Below are positions 36,940 through 46,483 of a stretch of 64,000 bases of DNA, one piece after another (position 1 is the first letter of the stretch; each line of letters begins with the position of its first letter). The position numbers and the translations under genes are program-made. This DNA comes from Pedobacter sp. ISL-64 (GTDB taxonomy: Bacteria > Bacteroidota > Bacteroidia > Sphingobacteriales > Sphingobacteriaceae), in contig NZ_JAGGPU010000005.1 in assembly GCF_018613605.1 (NCBI RefSeq), positions 310,001 through 374,000 of the forward strand, given 5' to 3'. Below the pieces are notes generated by a model. It saw only the letters and a program-made list of their open reading frames with translations, was not told the DNA's origin and did not search any database.

Positions 36940-37272
36940 GAAATAACCGAAGAACTACCGAAGCCTGCTTTCCAAAAAGCTATATACATCAAAAACAAAC
37001 ACCAATCGGGTAGATTGCCATAGTCAATGAAGGTTAGTCTCAACGGTCACGACCTTTTTTGTAGCGCCATACCTGTGCAAAACATTTAGCCTCTCCCGTT
37101 TTACGCTTATACGCTTCGCTGCCTCGTACCTCGTTGCTGCAGGGTAACGCTTCAACCGGGGCTAGATGGCCAAGGCAGTATTTCATTTTTGAGGTTGCAT
37201 GAGCACCTATTTCGTTTCTAACACTAATCGGATAGATTGCCACCGCTAATGAAGGATTGGCCTAGCAATGAC
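36940..37272. repeat. Long direct repeat, copy 2
   Basis: Second copy of the element at 36534-36868. Between the copies lies a 'CCCTGAAATAAATT...AGGTCAGGGTGACG' hairpin repeat (about 36885-36935). The rest of the gene-free stretch 36222-37438 holds two 'ACACGGATTGAATCTGTGT' type low-complexity repeats (about 36310 and 37390). Confidence 0.85.
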
Positions 37273-37438
37273 GACTTATCGTTGTAAAAAATGGTTTGTG
37301 AGGACACAAACCATGGCAAGAAAAACTTTGTTTCCAAAAAAATAGATGGCTTGCAGTAAAAATATTTAACCACAGATAGACACCGATAAACACGGATTGA
37401 ATCTGTGTGCATCTTTTTTATCTGTGGTTAAATGAAAT

Positions 37439-39949
37439 TTATTTTCCATTCTGTTCGATATCTCTGTCCATTTCTACTAAATCAACATCGCTCGGTTCAG
37501 AAAAATCGCCGATTAAATATTTGTTAAAGTGATCAGCCAGTTTCCAGAATGCATACTCCGTCATATCTCCAAAACCGTGGCGCTGACCTGGAATAATCAA
37601 GAAATCGAAACGTTTACCAGCTTTCATTAGTGCATTGGCCACGCGGATAGAGTTTGCCGGATGCACATTATTATCTACATCACCGTGCATCAATAACAAA
37701 TGTCCCTTTAAGTTTTTGGCCAGGTCAGGGTTTTTATCAATGCTGTATTTAAATGAGGTATCGCCTTTTAAAGAAATGGTTTCTTTTACCCCATGGTGTT
37801 TTTCGCTCCACCAGCGGTTGTAAATGCTATTATCGTGGTTTCCTGCGTTCGAAACCGCAGCTTTAAAGAAATCAGGATAAACCAACATAGCAGCTGTTGA
37901 CATAAAGCCACCGCCAGAGTGACCTGTAATGCCCACTTTCGATTCGTCGATGTAAGAATATTTGGCCGCCAGTTGCTCAATAGCTGTTTTCTTATCCGCT
38001 AAACCGTAATCACGCAGATTGCCATAACCGTAAGTATGGTACCATTTAGACCGCGAAGGGTTGCCGCCGCGGTTACCTACCGTAATTACGATATAACCAA
38101 ATTGAGCTAAACGCTCGGTACGGTCCATACTTTTGCTAAAAGCTTTGTTTACAGCTTCTGTTTGTGGGCCTGGATAAACATATTCGATAATCGGGTACTT
38201 TTTATTCGGATCGAAATCGAAAGGTTTATACATCACCCCGTACAGATCGGTAATTCCATCATCTGCTTTTACTTTGAAAGGTTCAGGAAATTTGTAACCA
38301 GCCGTTATCAATAATGAAAGATTTGTAGTTTCAAGATCCATCACTCTTTTGCCTGATCCATCGTAAAGCGTGGCTTTTGGTGCAGTGTTTACCCTCGAAT
38401 AGTTATCAACAAAGAAAGTATTGTTATCATTCATATTCGCCACATGGTCAAAATCACCTGGATTTAACAGTTTCATGTTCGAACCATCAAAATTGATGCT
38501 GTATAAATGTAAGTAGTAAGGATCTTCTTTACCTTCCCTGCCATTTGCCGTAAAATAAAGGATACGTTTTTTCTCGTCGATATTTACGATACTCTCACAG
38601 TGGAAAGCACCTTTGGTAATCTGGTTTTTCAGCTTCCCATTTCCATCAAAGAGATAAAAATGTGCCCAACCATCGCGCTCACTCCAATGAATCAGTTCGT
38701 TGCCATCATTTACCAAACCTGGGCGGTTAACTTCAACATAGGTATTAAAACGTTCGTCGATTAAAGGCGTAACTTTTCCGGTAGCAATATCAACCGTACC
38801 GATGTCGATACGTTTTAAATCGCGACTGGTGCGTGAAAAATAGAACCTGCTATCATTACCCAACCAAATAGACGGACGGAATTCGTTATCACGGTCTTTA
38901 TTTAATGATGGTTTGCTCCAAACCGAAACACTTTGATCTTTAAATGCGGTAACACTCAGTTTTTTATAAGATTTTGCAGCAAAATCGAACAGCAAAACTT
39001 CATCCTGAGGGGCTTCTGCCTCCCCTGGCATTTGATATTTATAGGTTTCTAACGTCGGACGGCCAAGTGTAACACTATTAATTACCCAAAGATCTTTAAC
39101 CTTACGCGAATCGGTTCTATCCAATACGAAATATTTCGAATTCGGCGACCAAAGCACATAAGCACCACGGCGTTTTTTATTATTTTTTTCGTTCTCTACA
39201 TTGTTTTCACCATCGCCATCACTTCCATACGAATAGAATTTAACACCGTCTTTAGTGAACTGATGTTCTACAATTGTGCTGTCATCTTCATTTTTGACTG
39301 CTTTTTTGTAGTTGTCTTTATCCATCCAATACAGGTTGTAATTACGGGAGAAGATAATTGCCGATGAATCGGGTGCTACCGACCCCCATGATGGTTTTGG
39401 TTTTGGCTTACTGAAATTTGGCACCTCAGTTAATTTCGCGCTGGCCAGTTCGTATTTGAAAGAAAATATTTTCTTCTGCATAGAATCTGCAGCTTTTTTA
39501 TCTTTTCTGTCTTTTTTCAATTCATCGACCGTGCTTTTGATTTCGAAAGAAATACTTTTTTCATCGGCCGCAAATTTTAGGTTTTCCAGCGGTAAATGTT
39601 CGGCATCGAATGGATCGCGAACCATCAGGGTAATATCTGCTGCCAGTTTAGCATTGTCAAACATCACTTTTTTGCTTTTTGATGCAGGATCTACGAGGTA
39701 CCAGAATTTTCCTTTCGGGCTTTCGAAAGTGTACCAAAATCGGTTGCTCAACTTTAGCCAATGCGGATCTACAACGGTAGAATAAACCATTTTCTTCAAC
39801 TTATTTGGCGAAAAACGCGATGCAAGTTGATAATTTGCTTTAGGTTGTGAATGAATATTTTCGGTTAGAGTAAATGTTTTGTTTTGTGCAGATACAGTTA
39901 AGGATAAAAACTGCGCACACAGCAGGAGTTTATAAAGTTTATTCATCAA
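37439..39949 (-). CDS. S9-family dipeptidyl-peptidase IV-like serine peptidase
   Basis: The 836-residue protein has a signal peptide (1-21, 'LLLCAQFLSLTVSA'), an N-terminal DPPIV beta-propeller (about 80-570) and a C-terminal alpha/beta-hydrolase. The triad is visible as Ser678 in 'GHSGGGF', Asp759 in 'HGDVDNNVH' and His791 in 'GQRHGFG'. It likely removes dipeptides from the N-terminus of peptides in the periplasm. Length agrees with prolyl tripeptidyl/DPPIV homologues of Bacteroidota. Monocistronic. Confidence 0.9.
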   Translation of the reverse strand: MMNKLYKLLLCAQFLSLTVSAQNKTFTLTENIHSQPKANYQLASRFSPNKLKKMVYSTVVDPHWLKLSNRFWYTFESPKGKFWYLVDPASKSKKVMFDNAKLAADITLMVRDPFDAEHLPLENLKFAADEKSISFEIKSTVDELKKDRKDKKAADSMQKKIFSFKYELASAKLTEVPNFSKPKPKPSWGSVAPDSSAIIFSRNYNLYWMDKDNYKKAVKNEDDSTIVEHQFTKDGVKFYSYGSDGDGENNVENEKNNKKRRGAYVLWSPNSKYFVLDRTDSRKVKDLWVINSVTLGRPTLETYKYQMPGEAEAPQDEVLLFDFAAKSYKKLSVTAFKDQSVSVWSKPSLNKDRDNEFRPSIWLGNDSRFYFSRTSRDLKRIDIGTVDIATGKVTPLIDERFNTYVEVNRPGLVNDGNELIHWSERDGWAHFYLFDGNGKLKNQITKGAFHCESIVNIDEKKRILYFTANGREGKEDPYYLHLYSINFDGSNMKLLNPGDFDHVANMNDNNTFFVDNYSRVNTAPKATLYDGSGKRVMDLETTNLSLLITAGYKFPEPFKVKADDGITDLYGVMYKPFDFDPNKKYPIIEYVYPGPQTEAVNKAFSKSMDRTERLAQFGYIVITVGNRGGNPSRSKWYHTYGYGNLRDYGLADKKTAIEQLAAKYSYIDESKVGITGHSGGGFMSTAAMLVYPDFFKAAVSNAGNHDNSIYNRWWSEKHHGVKETISLKGDTSFKYSIDKNPDLAKNLKGHLLLMHGDVDNNVHPANSIRVANALMKAGKRFDFLIIPGQRHGFGDMTEYAFWKLADHFNKYLIGDFSEPSDVDLVEMDRDIEQNGK

Positions 39950-40122
39950 AATTTGTTTGAGCCGCTAAATTATTTAATTAAAGCATATTAAGCAGGCTTT
40001 AATGTGTAATAAAAGCGATAGTTAGCTCAATTTTATGCATCAGAAATTAATTATTAACACAATTTATTTTGATGGTTAAATAATTGACAGATTTTATAGT
40101 TTTGTAGCTATATATCCTCATA

Positions 40123-41001
40123 ATGAAATACAGCTTTTTAACCCTAATAACAGCCGGAGTAATCTTATTTGCCAGCTGTCAATCCAAATCTCAAACAGAG
40201 AACGCCACGGCTAAAGATTCTACCACGCAAACTTCTAAGATTGCTACAAGTGCGGGAACACGGGTTGATGTTTCGAAAATAAAGGTTGCCGATGCCAAAA
40301 CCATTTTAGCCCGGAAACAGGTACCTATTTTATGTTATCACCAGGTAAGAAACTGGAAACCAACCGATGGAAAAGTAGGTAAAGATTATATTGTAGAAAT
40401 CCAGAATTTTAAAGACCAGATGAAAATGCTGGCCGATAGTGGCTACCATACCATTTTACCCGATCAGCTTTATGCCTACCTGAACACTGGTGCTGCCCTA
40501 CCGAGCAAACCCATTATGCTAACTTTCGATGATACTGACCTGGATCAATTTACCATTGTACGCCCAACTTTAGATAAACTGGGTTATAAAGCCGTTTATT
40601 TCATCATGACCGTTTCGATCGGCAAAAAAGGCAAGTTTGTAGATTACATGAGCAAAGAGCAGATTAAACAACTTGCTGACGAAGGAAATGTGATCGGCAG
40701 CCACACTTACGATCATAAAAACTTTAAAAAATATGCAGGTAAAGATTGGGAAGAGCAATTAGATAAACCAACCAAAAAACTGGAAGAAATTACAGGTAAA
40801 AAGATGACAGAATTTGCCTATCCTTTCGGTTTATGGAATGCAGAAGGCATTCCTGAGCTTAAAAAACGTGGCTTTAGAATGGCTTATCAATTATCAACCA
40901 AACGTGATGAAAAAGACCCATTGTTTACGATCCGCAGGATTATTGCCAGCGGTTACTGGTCGCCTAAAACATTAAGCAACAGCATTAAAAATAGCTTTTA
41001 A
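40123..41001 (+). CDS. Polysaccharide deacetylase (NodB-type) lipoprotein
   Basis: The 292-residue protein has a lipoprotein signal ('LITAGVILFASCQSK', Cys about 19) and a carbohydrate-esterase-4 domain from about residue 65. The metal-binding motif 1 is 'TFDD' (134-137, with T-D following instead of the common G) and motif 2 is 'SHTYDH' (193-198). A Ser/Thr-rich linker follows the lipid anchor. It should remove acetyl groups from a cell-envelope or extracellular glycan. A close paralogue lies at 42534, on the other side of a gluzincin gene. Confidence 0.85.
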   Translation: MKYSFLTLITAGVILFASCQSKSQTENATAKDSTTQTSKIATSAGTRVDVSKIKVADAKTILARKQVPILCYHQVRNWKPTDGKVGKDYIVEIQNFKDQMKMLADSGYHTILPDQLYAYLNTGAALPSKPIMLTFDDTDLDQFTIVRPTLDKLGYKAVYFIMTVSIGKKGKFVDYMSKEQIKQLADEGNVIGSHTYDHKNFKKYAGKDWEEQLDKPTKKLEEITGKKMTEFAYPFGLWNAEGIPELKKRGFRMAYQLSTKRDEKDPLFTIRRIIASGYWSPKTLSNSIKNSF

Positions 41002-41031
41002 GCAATGAGTCTCTATCATAAATATACAATT

Positions 41032-41100
41032 GTCACCCTGAGCTTGTCGAAGGGCTTGCTTTAAATGTCTTACAAGGCGTTTCGACAGGCTCAACGTGAC
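41032..41100. repeat. Dispersed 69-nt hairpin repeat
   Basis: Begins GTCACCCTGAGCTTGTCGAA and ends TTCGACAGGCTCAACGTGAC; arms pair with each other. Nearly the same as 10013-10080. Confidence 0.8.
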
Positions 41101-41161
41101 AAATTCGAAGTGAATTTACAATAGGATGTAGCCTCTTCTTTGTAACAAACCACCCTCTTTT

Positions 41162-42523
41162 ATGAAAAAAATTGCAGTATTTATTTTATTGTTCTTTCAG
41201 ATCATTAAGCTACATGCACAAACACCACACTTGAGCGGAAAAGTAGAGGTTGTAATGGCTACAGGCCAGATTACCTGCGATTTTATACTCAGCAACATTC
41301 CCAACCTGGCAAAAGATTATCAGATTGTGTTAAATAAGGGCTTTAACATTAAGGCTCTAAAAGATTCTGCAAACCAAACCCTAAAATATTCTGGCTTTTA
41401 TGGTGGTACTATGCGTGGTGAGGGTTTAACTTACGTTCCGTTATACAAAGACAGTACACTGGTAAATCTTGGTAAACTACACATTACCTATACAGGAGCA
41501 TTCCCCATTTATAGTGATACACTGAACTTTATAGATTTTAAGGGATTGATTGCTTTTAATGGCAAAACCGTGCGGGCTGCTGATCAATCTAAATGGTATC
41601 CTATTATTTACGACATCAAAAACGACAAGCTGATTGAACAGATGACCTTCGATATCCAAGTAACAGTTAAGGATGCTAAGATGATTTTTGTAAACGGCGA
41701 TCTGCCTAAACCGGGCCCAATTGCCAGATTTAAATCGAATATCCCAATTGCGCCGATGCTTTTTGCCGGAGATTATAATGTACAAAAAACCAATGGCGCG
41801 CTATTTTTAAACACGCAAATGAATGATAAACAATTGAATGTTTTTGAACAGAATATTGCTGAAATGAAAGCCTATTATTATAAGGTTTTAAAAATCCCAT
41901 ACAATACAAAAAATGTATTTATTGAGCACGCGCCAGTAGAAAAATTTAACAAAGGCAGAAGCTGGGGTTTTGTGGCTTTTCCAACAATAGCTTTTGCAGG
42001 CATTAAACTGGGCGATATGATTGATGAAGAGCACAGTAAACTTAAAGATTCTTCAGATTATCCATTTATTGCGCATGAAATTGGTCATTATTATTTCGGC
42101 AACGTATTACAACCCAACTCTACTTTGTTCTGGTTCTTTTTAGAATCTACTGCAGAGTATTTATCGGTAAAAGCAAGCGAAGAAAAATTCGGAAAAGCTT
42201 TCGGCACTAAATATTTTCAGGACAGGGGAAAACAACTAAAAGATTTTAAAGCCAAACCTTTAAATGCCATTAAAGAAAGTAATGAAATCTCAGGCACTTA
42301 CCGCTACGCCTACGGTCCATTTCTGCTCCGTGGCCTGGAGCAAATGATTGGTGAGCAACGCATATTTAAATTCTTAAACACCTGCTTAACTGCTAAAAAT
42401 GAATTAACTGATTATAACTTCTTCAGAAAAAATGCTTTAAAATCGGGCGTTACTCAAAAAGAATGGGATGCATATGAAAAAGAGTTTATCCTTTCCGAAA
42501 ACGCCGTTTCTTTGATTAAATAA
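41162..42523 (+). CDS. Secreted M1-like (gluzincin) peptidase
   Basis: The 453-residue protein has a signal peptide (1-19, 'FFQIIKLHA'). Its N-terminal half is a beta-rich M1-type domain, and its zinc motif is 'HEIGH' at 305-309 with Glu328 exactly 18 residues after the second His ('FFLESTAEYL'), i.e. HExxH-x18-E of the gluzincins. The GxMEN exopeptidase motif of true aminopeptidases was not found, so exact specificity is uncertain. It lies between two paralogous deacetylase genes and is only 10 nt from the second. Confidence 0.75.
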   Translation: MKKIAVFILLFFQIIKLHAQTPHLSGKVEVVMATGQITCDFILSNIPNLAKDYQIVLNKGFNIKALKDSANQTLKYSGFYGGTMRGEGLTYVPLYKDSTLVNLGKLHITYTGAFPIYSDTLNFIDFKGLIAFNGKTVRAADQSKWYPIIYDIKNDKLIEQMTFDIQVTVKDAKMIFVNGDLPKPGPIARFKSNIPIAPMLFAGDYNVQKTNGALFLNTQMNDKQLNVFEQNIAEMKAYYYKVLKIPYNTKNVFIEHAPVEKFNKGRSWGFVAFPTIAFAGIKLGDMIDEEHSKLKDSSDYPFIAHEIGHYYFGNVLQPNSTLFWFFLESTAEYLSVKASEEKFGKAFGTKYFQDRGKQLKDFKAKPLNAIKESNEISGTYRYAYGPFLLRGLEQMIGEQRIFKFLNTCLTAKNELTDYNFFRKNALKSGVTQKEWDAYEKEFILSENAVSLIK

Positions 42524-42533
42524 ATTAAAAAAT

Positions 42534-43415
42534 TTGAATAAACATTTAAAACCCGCTACTCATATCCTTTTATCAATTCTCTTTTTAGGATCATTTTCAC
42601 TGGCTTGTTCGAGCAATAAGCAAAAAGAAAAAATTGTTGTAACCAACACCATCGAAACGGTTAAAATAGACTCGACCAATACCAAACTGGCAGATAACAA
42701 AACCATTCTGACACGCAGAGAGGTGCCCGTTCTGTGTTACCACCAGATTAGAAACAACATTGCCAGCGATAGCAAAAGAGCGCACGACGACATTATTGCG
42801 CCTGATAAATTTAAAGACCACATGAAAATGCTGGCCGATAGTGGTTACCATTCTATTTTACCCGATCAGTTGTACAAGTATCTGGTTTACGGTGCTAAAT
42901 TGCCTGAGAAGCCTATTATGATTACTTTCGACGATACGGATGAAGATCAGTTTACCATTGGGAATACCACGTTAAAAAAATACGGCTTTAAAGGCGTTTA
43001 TTTTATTATGACGGTATCCATCGGCAGAAAAGGGCGGATCAACTACATGACTAAAGAACAGATTAAACAGTTATCAGACGAGGGAAATACAATTGCCAGC
43101 CATACCTACGATCATAAAAACTTTGCACAGTTTACCGACGAGGACTGGACAACCCAAATTGATGCACCAACTAAAAAACTGGAAGAGATTACAGGTAAAA
43201 AAGTAGCGTATTTCGCCTATCCCTACGGTGTTTTTAAAGCTTCAACTTTACACAAGCTCAAAGAACATGGCTTTAAAGCGGCATTTATACTTTCAACCGC
43301 ACAGGATGAAAACTACCCACTTTACACCATCAGGCGAATAATTGATCCGGGAAGATACACTGCAAAAAATTTATATTACAGCATCAACAAGAGTTTTAAT
43401 AAAACAAAATCATAG
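42534..43415 (+). CDS. Polysaccharide deacetylase (NodB-type) lipoprotein, paralogue
   Basis: The 293-residue protein is closely similar throughout to the product of 40123: 'CYHQIRNN', 'MKMLADSGYHSILPDQLYKY', 'TFDDTDEDQF', 'SHTYDHKNF', 'KKLEEITGKKVAYFAYPYGV'. The lipoprotein Cys is about residue 25 ('LGSFSLACSSN'). The start is TTG at 42534: no ATG is available before the signal peptide, and the TTG gives a normal K-rich n-region. It starts 10 nt after the gluzincin gene and is probably cotranscribed. Confidence 0.82.
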   Translation: MNKHLKPATHILLSILFLGSFSLACSSNKQKEKIVVTNTIETVKIDSTNTKLADNKTILTRREVPVLCYHQIRNNIASDSKRAHDDIIAPDKFKDHMKMLADSGYHSILPDQLYKYLVYGAKLPEKPIMITFDDTDEDQFTIGNTTLKKYGFKGVYFIMTVSIGRKGRINYMTKEQIKQLSDEGNTIASHTYDHKNFAQFTDEDWTTQIDAPTKKLEEITGKKVAYFAYPYGVFKASTLHKLKEHGFKAAFILSTAQDENYPLYTIRRIIDPGRYTAKNLYYSINKSFNKTKS

Positions 43416-43437
43416 CAAAGAGGTTTAAAACATAGTG

Positions 43438-43483
43438 AGTTTGAATGTTGAAAGGTTAAACACAACCTTTCAACATTCAAACT
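43438..43483. other. Perfect 20-bp hairpin between genes
   Basis: Positions 43438-43457 and 43464-43483 are exact reverse complements around the loop AAACAC. It has no T-run and lies 29 nt before the ATG at 43512. It may be an mRNA processing or attenuation element, or a small insertion of repeat origin. Confidence 0.7.
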
Positions 43484-43511
43484 TTACACCATTAAACTTT
43501 ATACCCTCCCT

Positions 43512-44681
43512 ATGAAATATTATTTACTTTGTTTCCTTTTCGGATTACTCATTATAGCTGCCTGTAACAACCCTAAAAATGGAGCCAATACCGCTGAAAC
43601 TACAAATGACAGTACAGCGAATGCAAAGACCGAACTTACAGAAAGTTTTTACAAGAGGTTGGAAGGTACCATTGCAGGGAAAAAAGTAGTGATGCATCTG
43701 CAAAAGGTTGATGATGATGTAAGTGGTACCTATTACTATGACGGCTCGTGGCTTAACCTATCAACCGATACTTTAATCGGGAAAGATAGCCTTGTACTTA
43801 CTGAATACAGTTTTTATGAATCATACTTTACACAGGATTTTAAATCGCCCCATTTAGCCTTAAAATGGAATGGAGATGGTTTTAGTGGCAATTGGGAAAG
43901 TGGTGATAAGATCAAAAAATACCCGATAGCTTTAACCGAAAAATACCCTGAGGGCAGTTATCCATTCAGTGCAGGCATTTATAAAGATTCGGTTAAGGCA
44001 TTTGCCAATCAGCCAAAATCGCCTGCAGCTGAAATTAGCTTTGAATACCTGGAAAGTAAAAACAAGGATGAATATGGCAACTGGCTAAATGTGGAACTTA
44101 AAAAAATCGCTGGCATAAAATCTACTGTCGACCGCTCAATCGGGTTCAAAAATATTGCTGCTGCCTATTTCAAAGACTATAAAACGCAGGTTACAGAGCA
44201 ATCAAAAAATAGCCGTGGCGACGATTTCCAGGCGTGGATGAATTATACCAATAACAGCCAGCAGTCTGTCAATTATAACGATAATGGTTATGTAGTGATC
44301 GATTTCCTTGCTGATGCTTACACCGGCGGTGCACATGGCAATTACAGCAGCATGATGTTTTGTTTAGATGTGAAAAACAAAAAACAAATGGTGCTTAGCG
44401 ATATCATCAAAATAGATTCGAATACCTTACAAAGTATTTTAGAACGTAATCTTCGCAAAGAATACAACATTAAAGCTAAAGATGCACTAAACACTGTTCT
44501 TTTTGATGACTTTATAAAACCGAACAAAAATTTTTATTTTAATGCGAATGGGGTTGCTTTTATGTACAACCCATATGAAGTAGCGAGTTATGCACAAGGG
44601 CAAATTGTAATTTTTATTCCTTATTCGGATTTAAAGACCTATTTGGTGCCGGATTTTGCCCAACGGATGGGAATTAGATAA
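43512..44681 (+). CDS. DUF3298/DUF4163-type lipoprotein
   Basis: The 389-residue lipoprotein ('LFGLLIIAACNNP', Cys about 18) has an N-terminal beta-sheet domain (35-150) and a C-terminal region with 'ISFEYLESKNKDEYGNW' followed by 'FLADAYTGGAHGNYSSMMFC', the signature of the DUF4163-DUF3298 pair (RsiV-like). RsiV itself is an anti-sigma factor that binds lysozyme; these lipoproteins lack the sigma-binding part. The domain call is fairly firm; ligand unknown. It is the last gene of the deacetylase/peptidase group. Confidence 0.75.
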   Translation: MKYYLLCFLFGLLIIAACNNPKNGANTAETTNDSTANAKTELTESFYKRLEGTIAGKKVVMHLQKVDDDVSGTYYYDGSWLNLSTDTLIGKDSLVLTEYSFYESYFTQDFKSPHLALKWNGDGFSGNWESGDKIKKYPIALTEKYPEGSYPFSAGIYKDSVKAFANQPKSPAAEISFEYLESKNKDEYGNWLNVELKKIAGIKSTVDRSIGFKNIAAAYFKDYKTQVTEQSKNSRGDDFQAWMNYTNNSQQSVNYNDNGYVVIDFLADAYTGGAHGNYSSMMFCLDVKNKKQMVLSDIIKIDSNTLQSILERNLRKEYNIKAKDALNTVLFDDFIKPNKNFYFNANGVAFMYNPYEVASYAQGQIVIFIPYSDLKTYLVPDFAQRMGIR

Positions 44682-44717
44682 CTTGCAAAGTTTAAGAAGA
44701 TCGCTATAATTGATTGC

Positions 44718-44832
44718 CGTCATTTCGAGCCGAGTGCAACGAAGTCGAGAACCCGAAGGCTCAGCGAAGCTAAATCTTCCTAGACAGATCTCTCTCCCGA
44801 AAGTTCGGGACTGTGCTTCAGTCGAGATGACG
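44718..44832. repeat. Dispersed 'CGTCATTTCGAGC' repeat
   Basis: CGTCATTTCGAGC at the left and GTCGAGATGACG at the right, with a TCCCGAAAGTTCGGGA hairpin inside. Related fragments occur at 32400-32425 and 25255-25371. Confidence 0.65.
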
Positions 44833-44837
44833 ACTTT

Positions 44838-45290
44838 TTATAATATGCCTTTCACCAAATATTCCTTACCATTAAACTTAAAACTTTCGTTTTTGGCTTT
44901 TCCGATCAAAAACCTCCCTATTGGCGAAGCCTGCGATACTGCAAAGAATTTTTGTCCATCGGTATTAAGTTCACCAGCACTGATGCTAATATAAAAATTA
45001 CCTTCTGAGGTTAAAACCAAACTTCCGTTTTTAACCAGGCGATCTGATTCGACATTTTCGATCTGTTGTAATGCAATTTTTTGTTGTCCGGCTTCGTACA
45101 GTAATTTACTGTTGCGGTCCATCTCCTGCTGCATCATTTCGCGCGTAGTTTCGTATTTATCGCCTGCACTACTTTTTGTATCATCATTCGAAGCTTGCCT
45201 GGCCTGTTGCAGAGAATATTCAATATTTTCTATCCTATTTTGAATAAAAGTTAAGCAAAGCTGATAAAGTTTAGATTTTAATGCAGACAT
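44838..45290 (-). CDS. GreA/GreB-like domain protein
   Basis: The 150-residue protein has an N-terminal helical pair (about 1-80, 'IENIEYSLQQARQASNDDTK' then 'YETTREMMQQEMDRNSKLL') and a small C-terminal beta domain ('GSLVLTSEGNFYISISAGEL', 'SPIGRFLIGKAKNESF'). This is the outline of GreA/GreB transcript-cleavage factors, whose coiled coil enters the polymerase secondary channel. In databases this family has sometimes been labelled '3-oxoacyl-ACP synthase', which the sequence does not support. The role is inferred. Confidence 0.6.
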   Translation of the reverse strand: MSALKSKLYQLCLTFIQNRIENIEYSLQQARQASNDDTKSSAGDKYETTREMMQQEMDRNSKLLYEAGQQKIALQQIENVESDRLVKNGSLVLTSEGNFYISISAGELNTDGQKFFAVSQASPIGRFLIGKAKNESFKFNGKEYLVKGIL

Positions 45291-45342
45291 ATAATAATGG
45301 GTAATAGAGAATGTAAAGGGATGATATTAAAAGGAAGATAGA

Positions 45343-45711
45343 CTATTTCCTTAAGGCAAAGGCCTGTTTTAAAATAGATTCGATTTTCTTTTCGGGGATA
45401 TCTTCGAGGTGGTTGATCAATAAAATTTTCATTCTGGCTCTTTTCTCCTGCAACAAATCATCGTGTTCAATTTTATTTCCATCCACTAAACCAATGTAAG
45501 GCTGATGGAGCTTTTTGTGTGTCCAAAGATAGCAGAACATTTTTCCTTTATGGTAATAAAAAGGCATTCCGTATTTCCAATGCTCTGTAATATCAGTATA
45601 GCCCATTAAAAGCGACCTTAAATATTGAAGGCAACTTTTAATTGGCTCATCTTTTTTTTCGAAATAATTATCAAGGGGATTTAACATAATATTAAATGAT
45701 GTATAGTCCAT
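45343..45711 (-). CDS. DUF1801 protein
   Basis: The 122-residue cytoplasmic protein has the DUF1801/YdhG-like pattern: 'EHWKYGMPFYYHKGKMFCYL', 'KKLHQPYIGLVDGNKI', and a C-terminal 'KKIESILKQAF'. Members have a frataxin-like or YdeI/OmpD-associated fold and no established activity. Monocistronic; short upstream region. Confidence 0.75.
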   Translation of the reverse strand: MDYTSFNIMLNPLDNYFEKKDEPIKSCLQYLRSLLMGYTDITEHWKYGMPFYYHKGKMFCYLWTHKKLHQPYIGLVDGNKIEHDDLLQEKRARMKILLINHLEDIPEKKIESILKQAFALRK

Positions 45712-45782
45712 AGTCTTCAGTCCGTAGCCTGAAGTCGATTAACCGCATCTACCAATGAACCATTGACTAATGAACAAATGAA

Positions 45783-46358
45783 CTACCCTTCTATCCACCT
45801 CACCTTTTCTTCCATCGAAGTTCGGTTTGGCGCCCAGGGCTTTTCATTATGATAGCCCATGTAAAATAAGCCGATGCACTTTTCATTTTCACCCAGACTT
45901 AAGAAATCACCTAAATTATCAATTAAAGGTGGAGAGCTCCAATAGGCACCTACCTGCAGGCTTTCGGCAGTTAAGGCTATATTTTGAACAGCACAGGAAA
46001 CGGCCGCCAGCTCTTCCCATTCGGGTATTTTACCACTCACCTGCATATTGATGGCAATGATGCAATCGGCCTGACTCGTTTTTTCGGCAAAGCTGTCGTA
46101 CTTTTTCTGTAAAAACTGTTGCGGACTAACCAATTCCTTATATAATTTACCCAGTTCTTCACCAAGTTTTGTTAATCCCGCTTTTCTGATCACGACAAAA
46201 CGCCAGGGCTGGGTTAATTTGTGTGTTGGTGCATAATTGGCTGTTTCTAAAATCTGGTTGATTACCTCAACCGGAATTTCTTTTTTTATATAGCTTGCAG
46301 GAAAAATACTGCGACGTTCTTTTATAACTTTTGAAACAATATCGTATGTTGTACTCAT
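45783..46358 (-). CDS. Nitroreductase-family protein
   Basis: The 191-residue product starts best at 'MSTTYDIVSKVIKERRSIFP' (ATG 46358); an upstream ATG at 46418 would add 20 Ser/Phe-rich residues translated from the leader. FMN-binding features are 'RRSIFPASY' near the N-terminus, 'APTHKLTQPWRFVVI' and 'GAYWSSPPLIDN' near 140. Such enzymes reduce nitro compounds, quinones or enones with NAD(P)H as homodimers. Monocistronic. Confidence 0.85.
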   Translation of the reverse strand: MSTTYDIVSKVIKERRSIFPASYIKKEIPVEVINQILETANYAPTHKLTQPWRFVVIRKAGLTKLGEELGKLYKELVSPQQFLQKKYDSFAEKTSQADCIIAINMQVSGKIPEWEELAAVSCAVQNIALTAESLQVGAYWSSPPLIDNLGDFLSLGENEKCIGLFYMGYHNEKPWAPNRTSMEEKVRWIEG

Positions 46359-46483
46359 TTGGTAAAAATAGCTAAAAGCTGAAAGACTAAAGCTGAAAGA
46401 GAAAGACAAATTCGACATTTCTTAGAAGATTTGACGCTATGGTAACTGAAAACCTCAAATGGAGAACTACAAACTGATAACCG

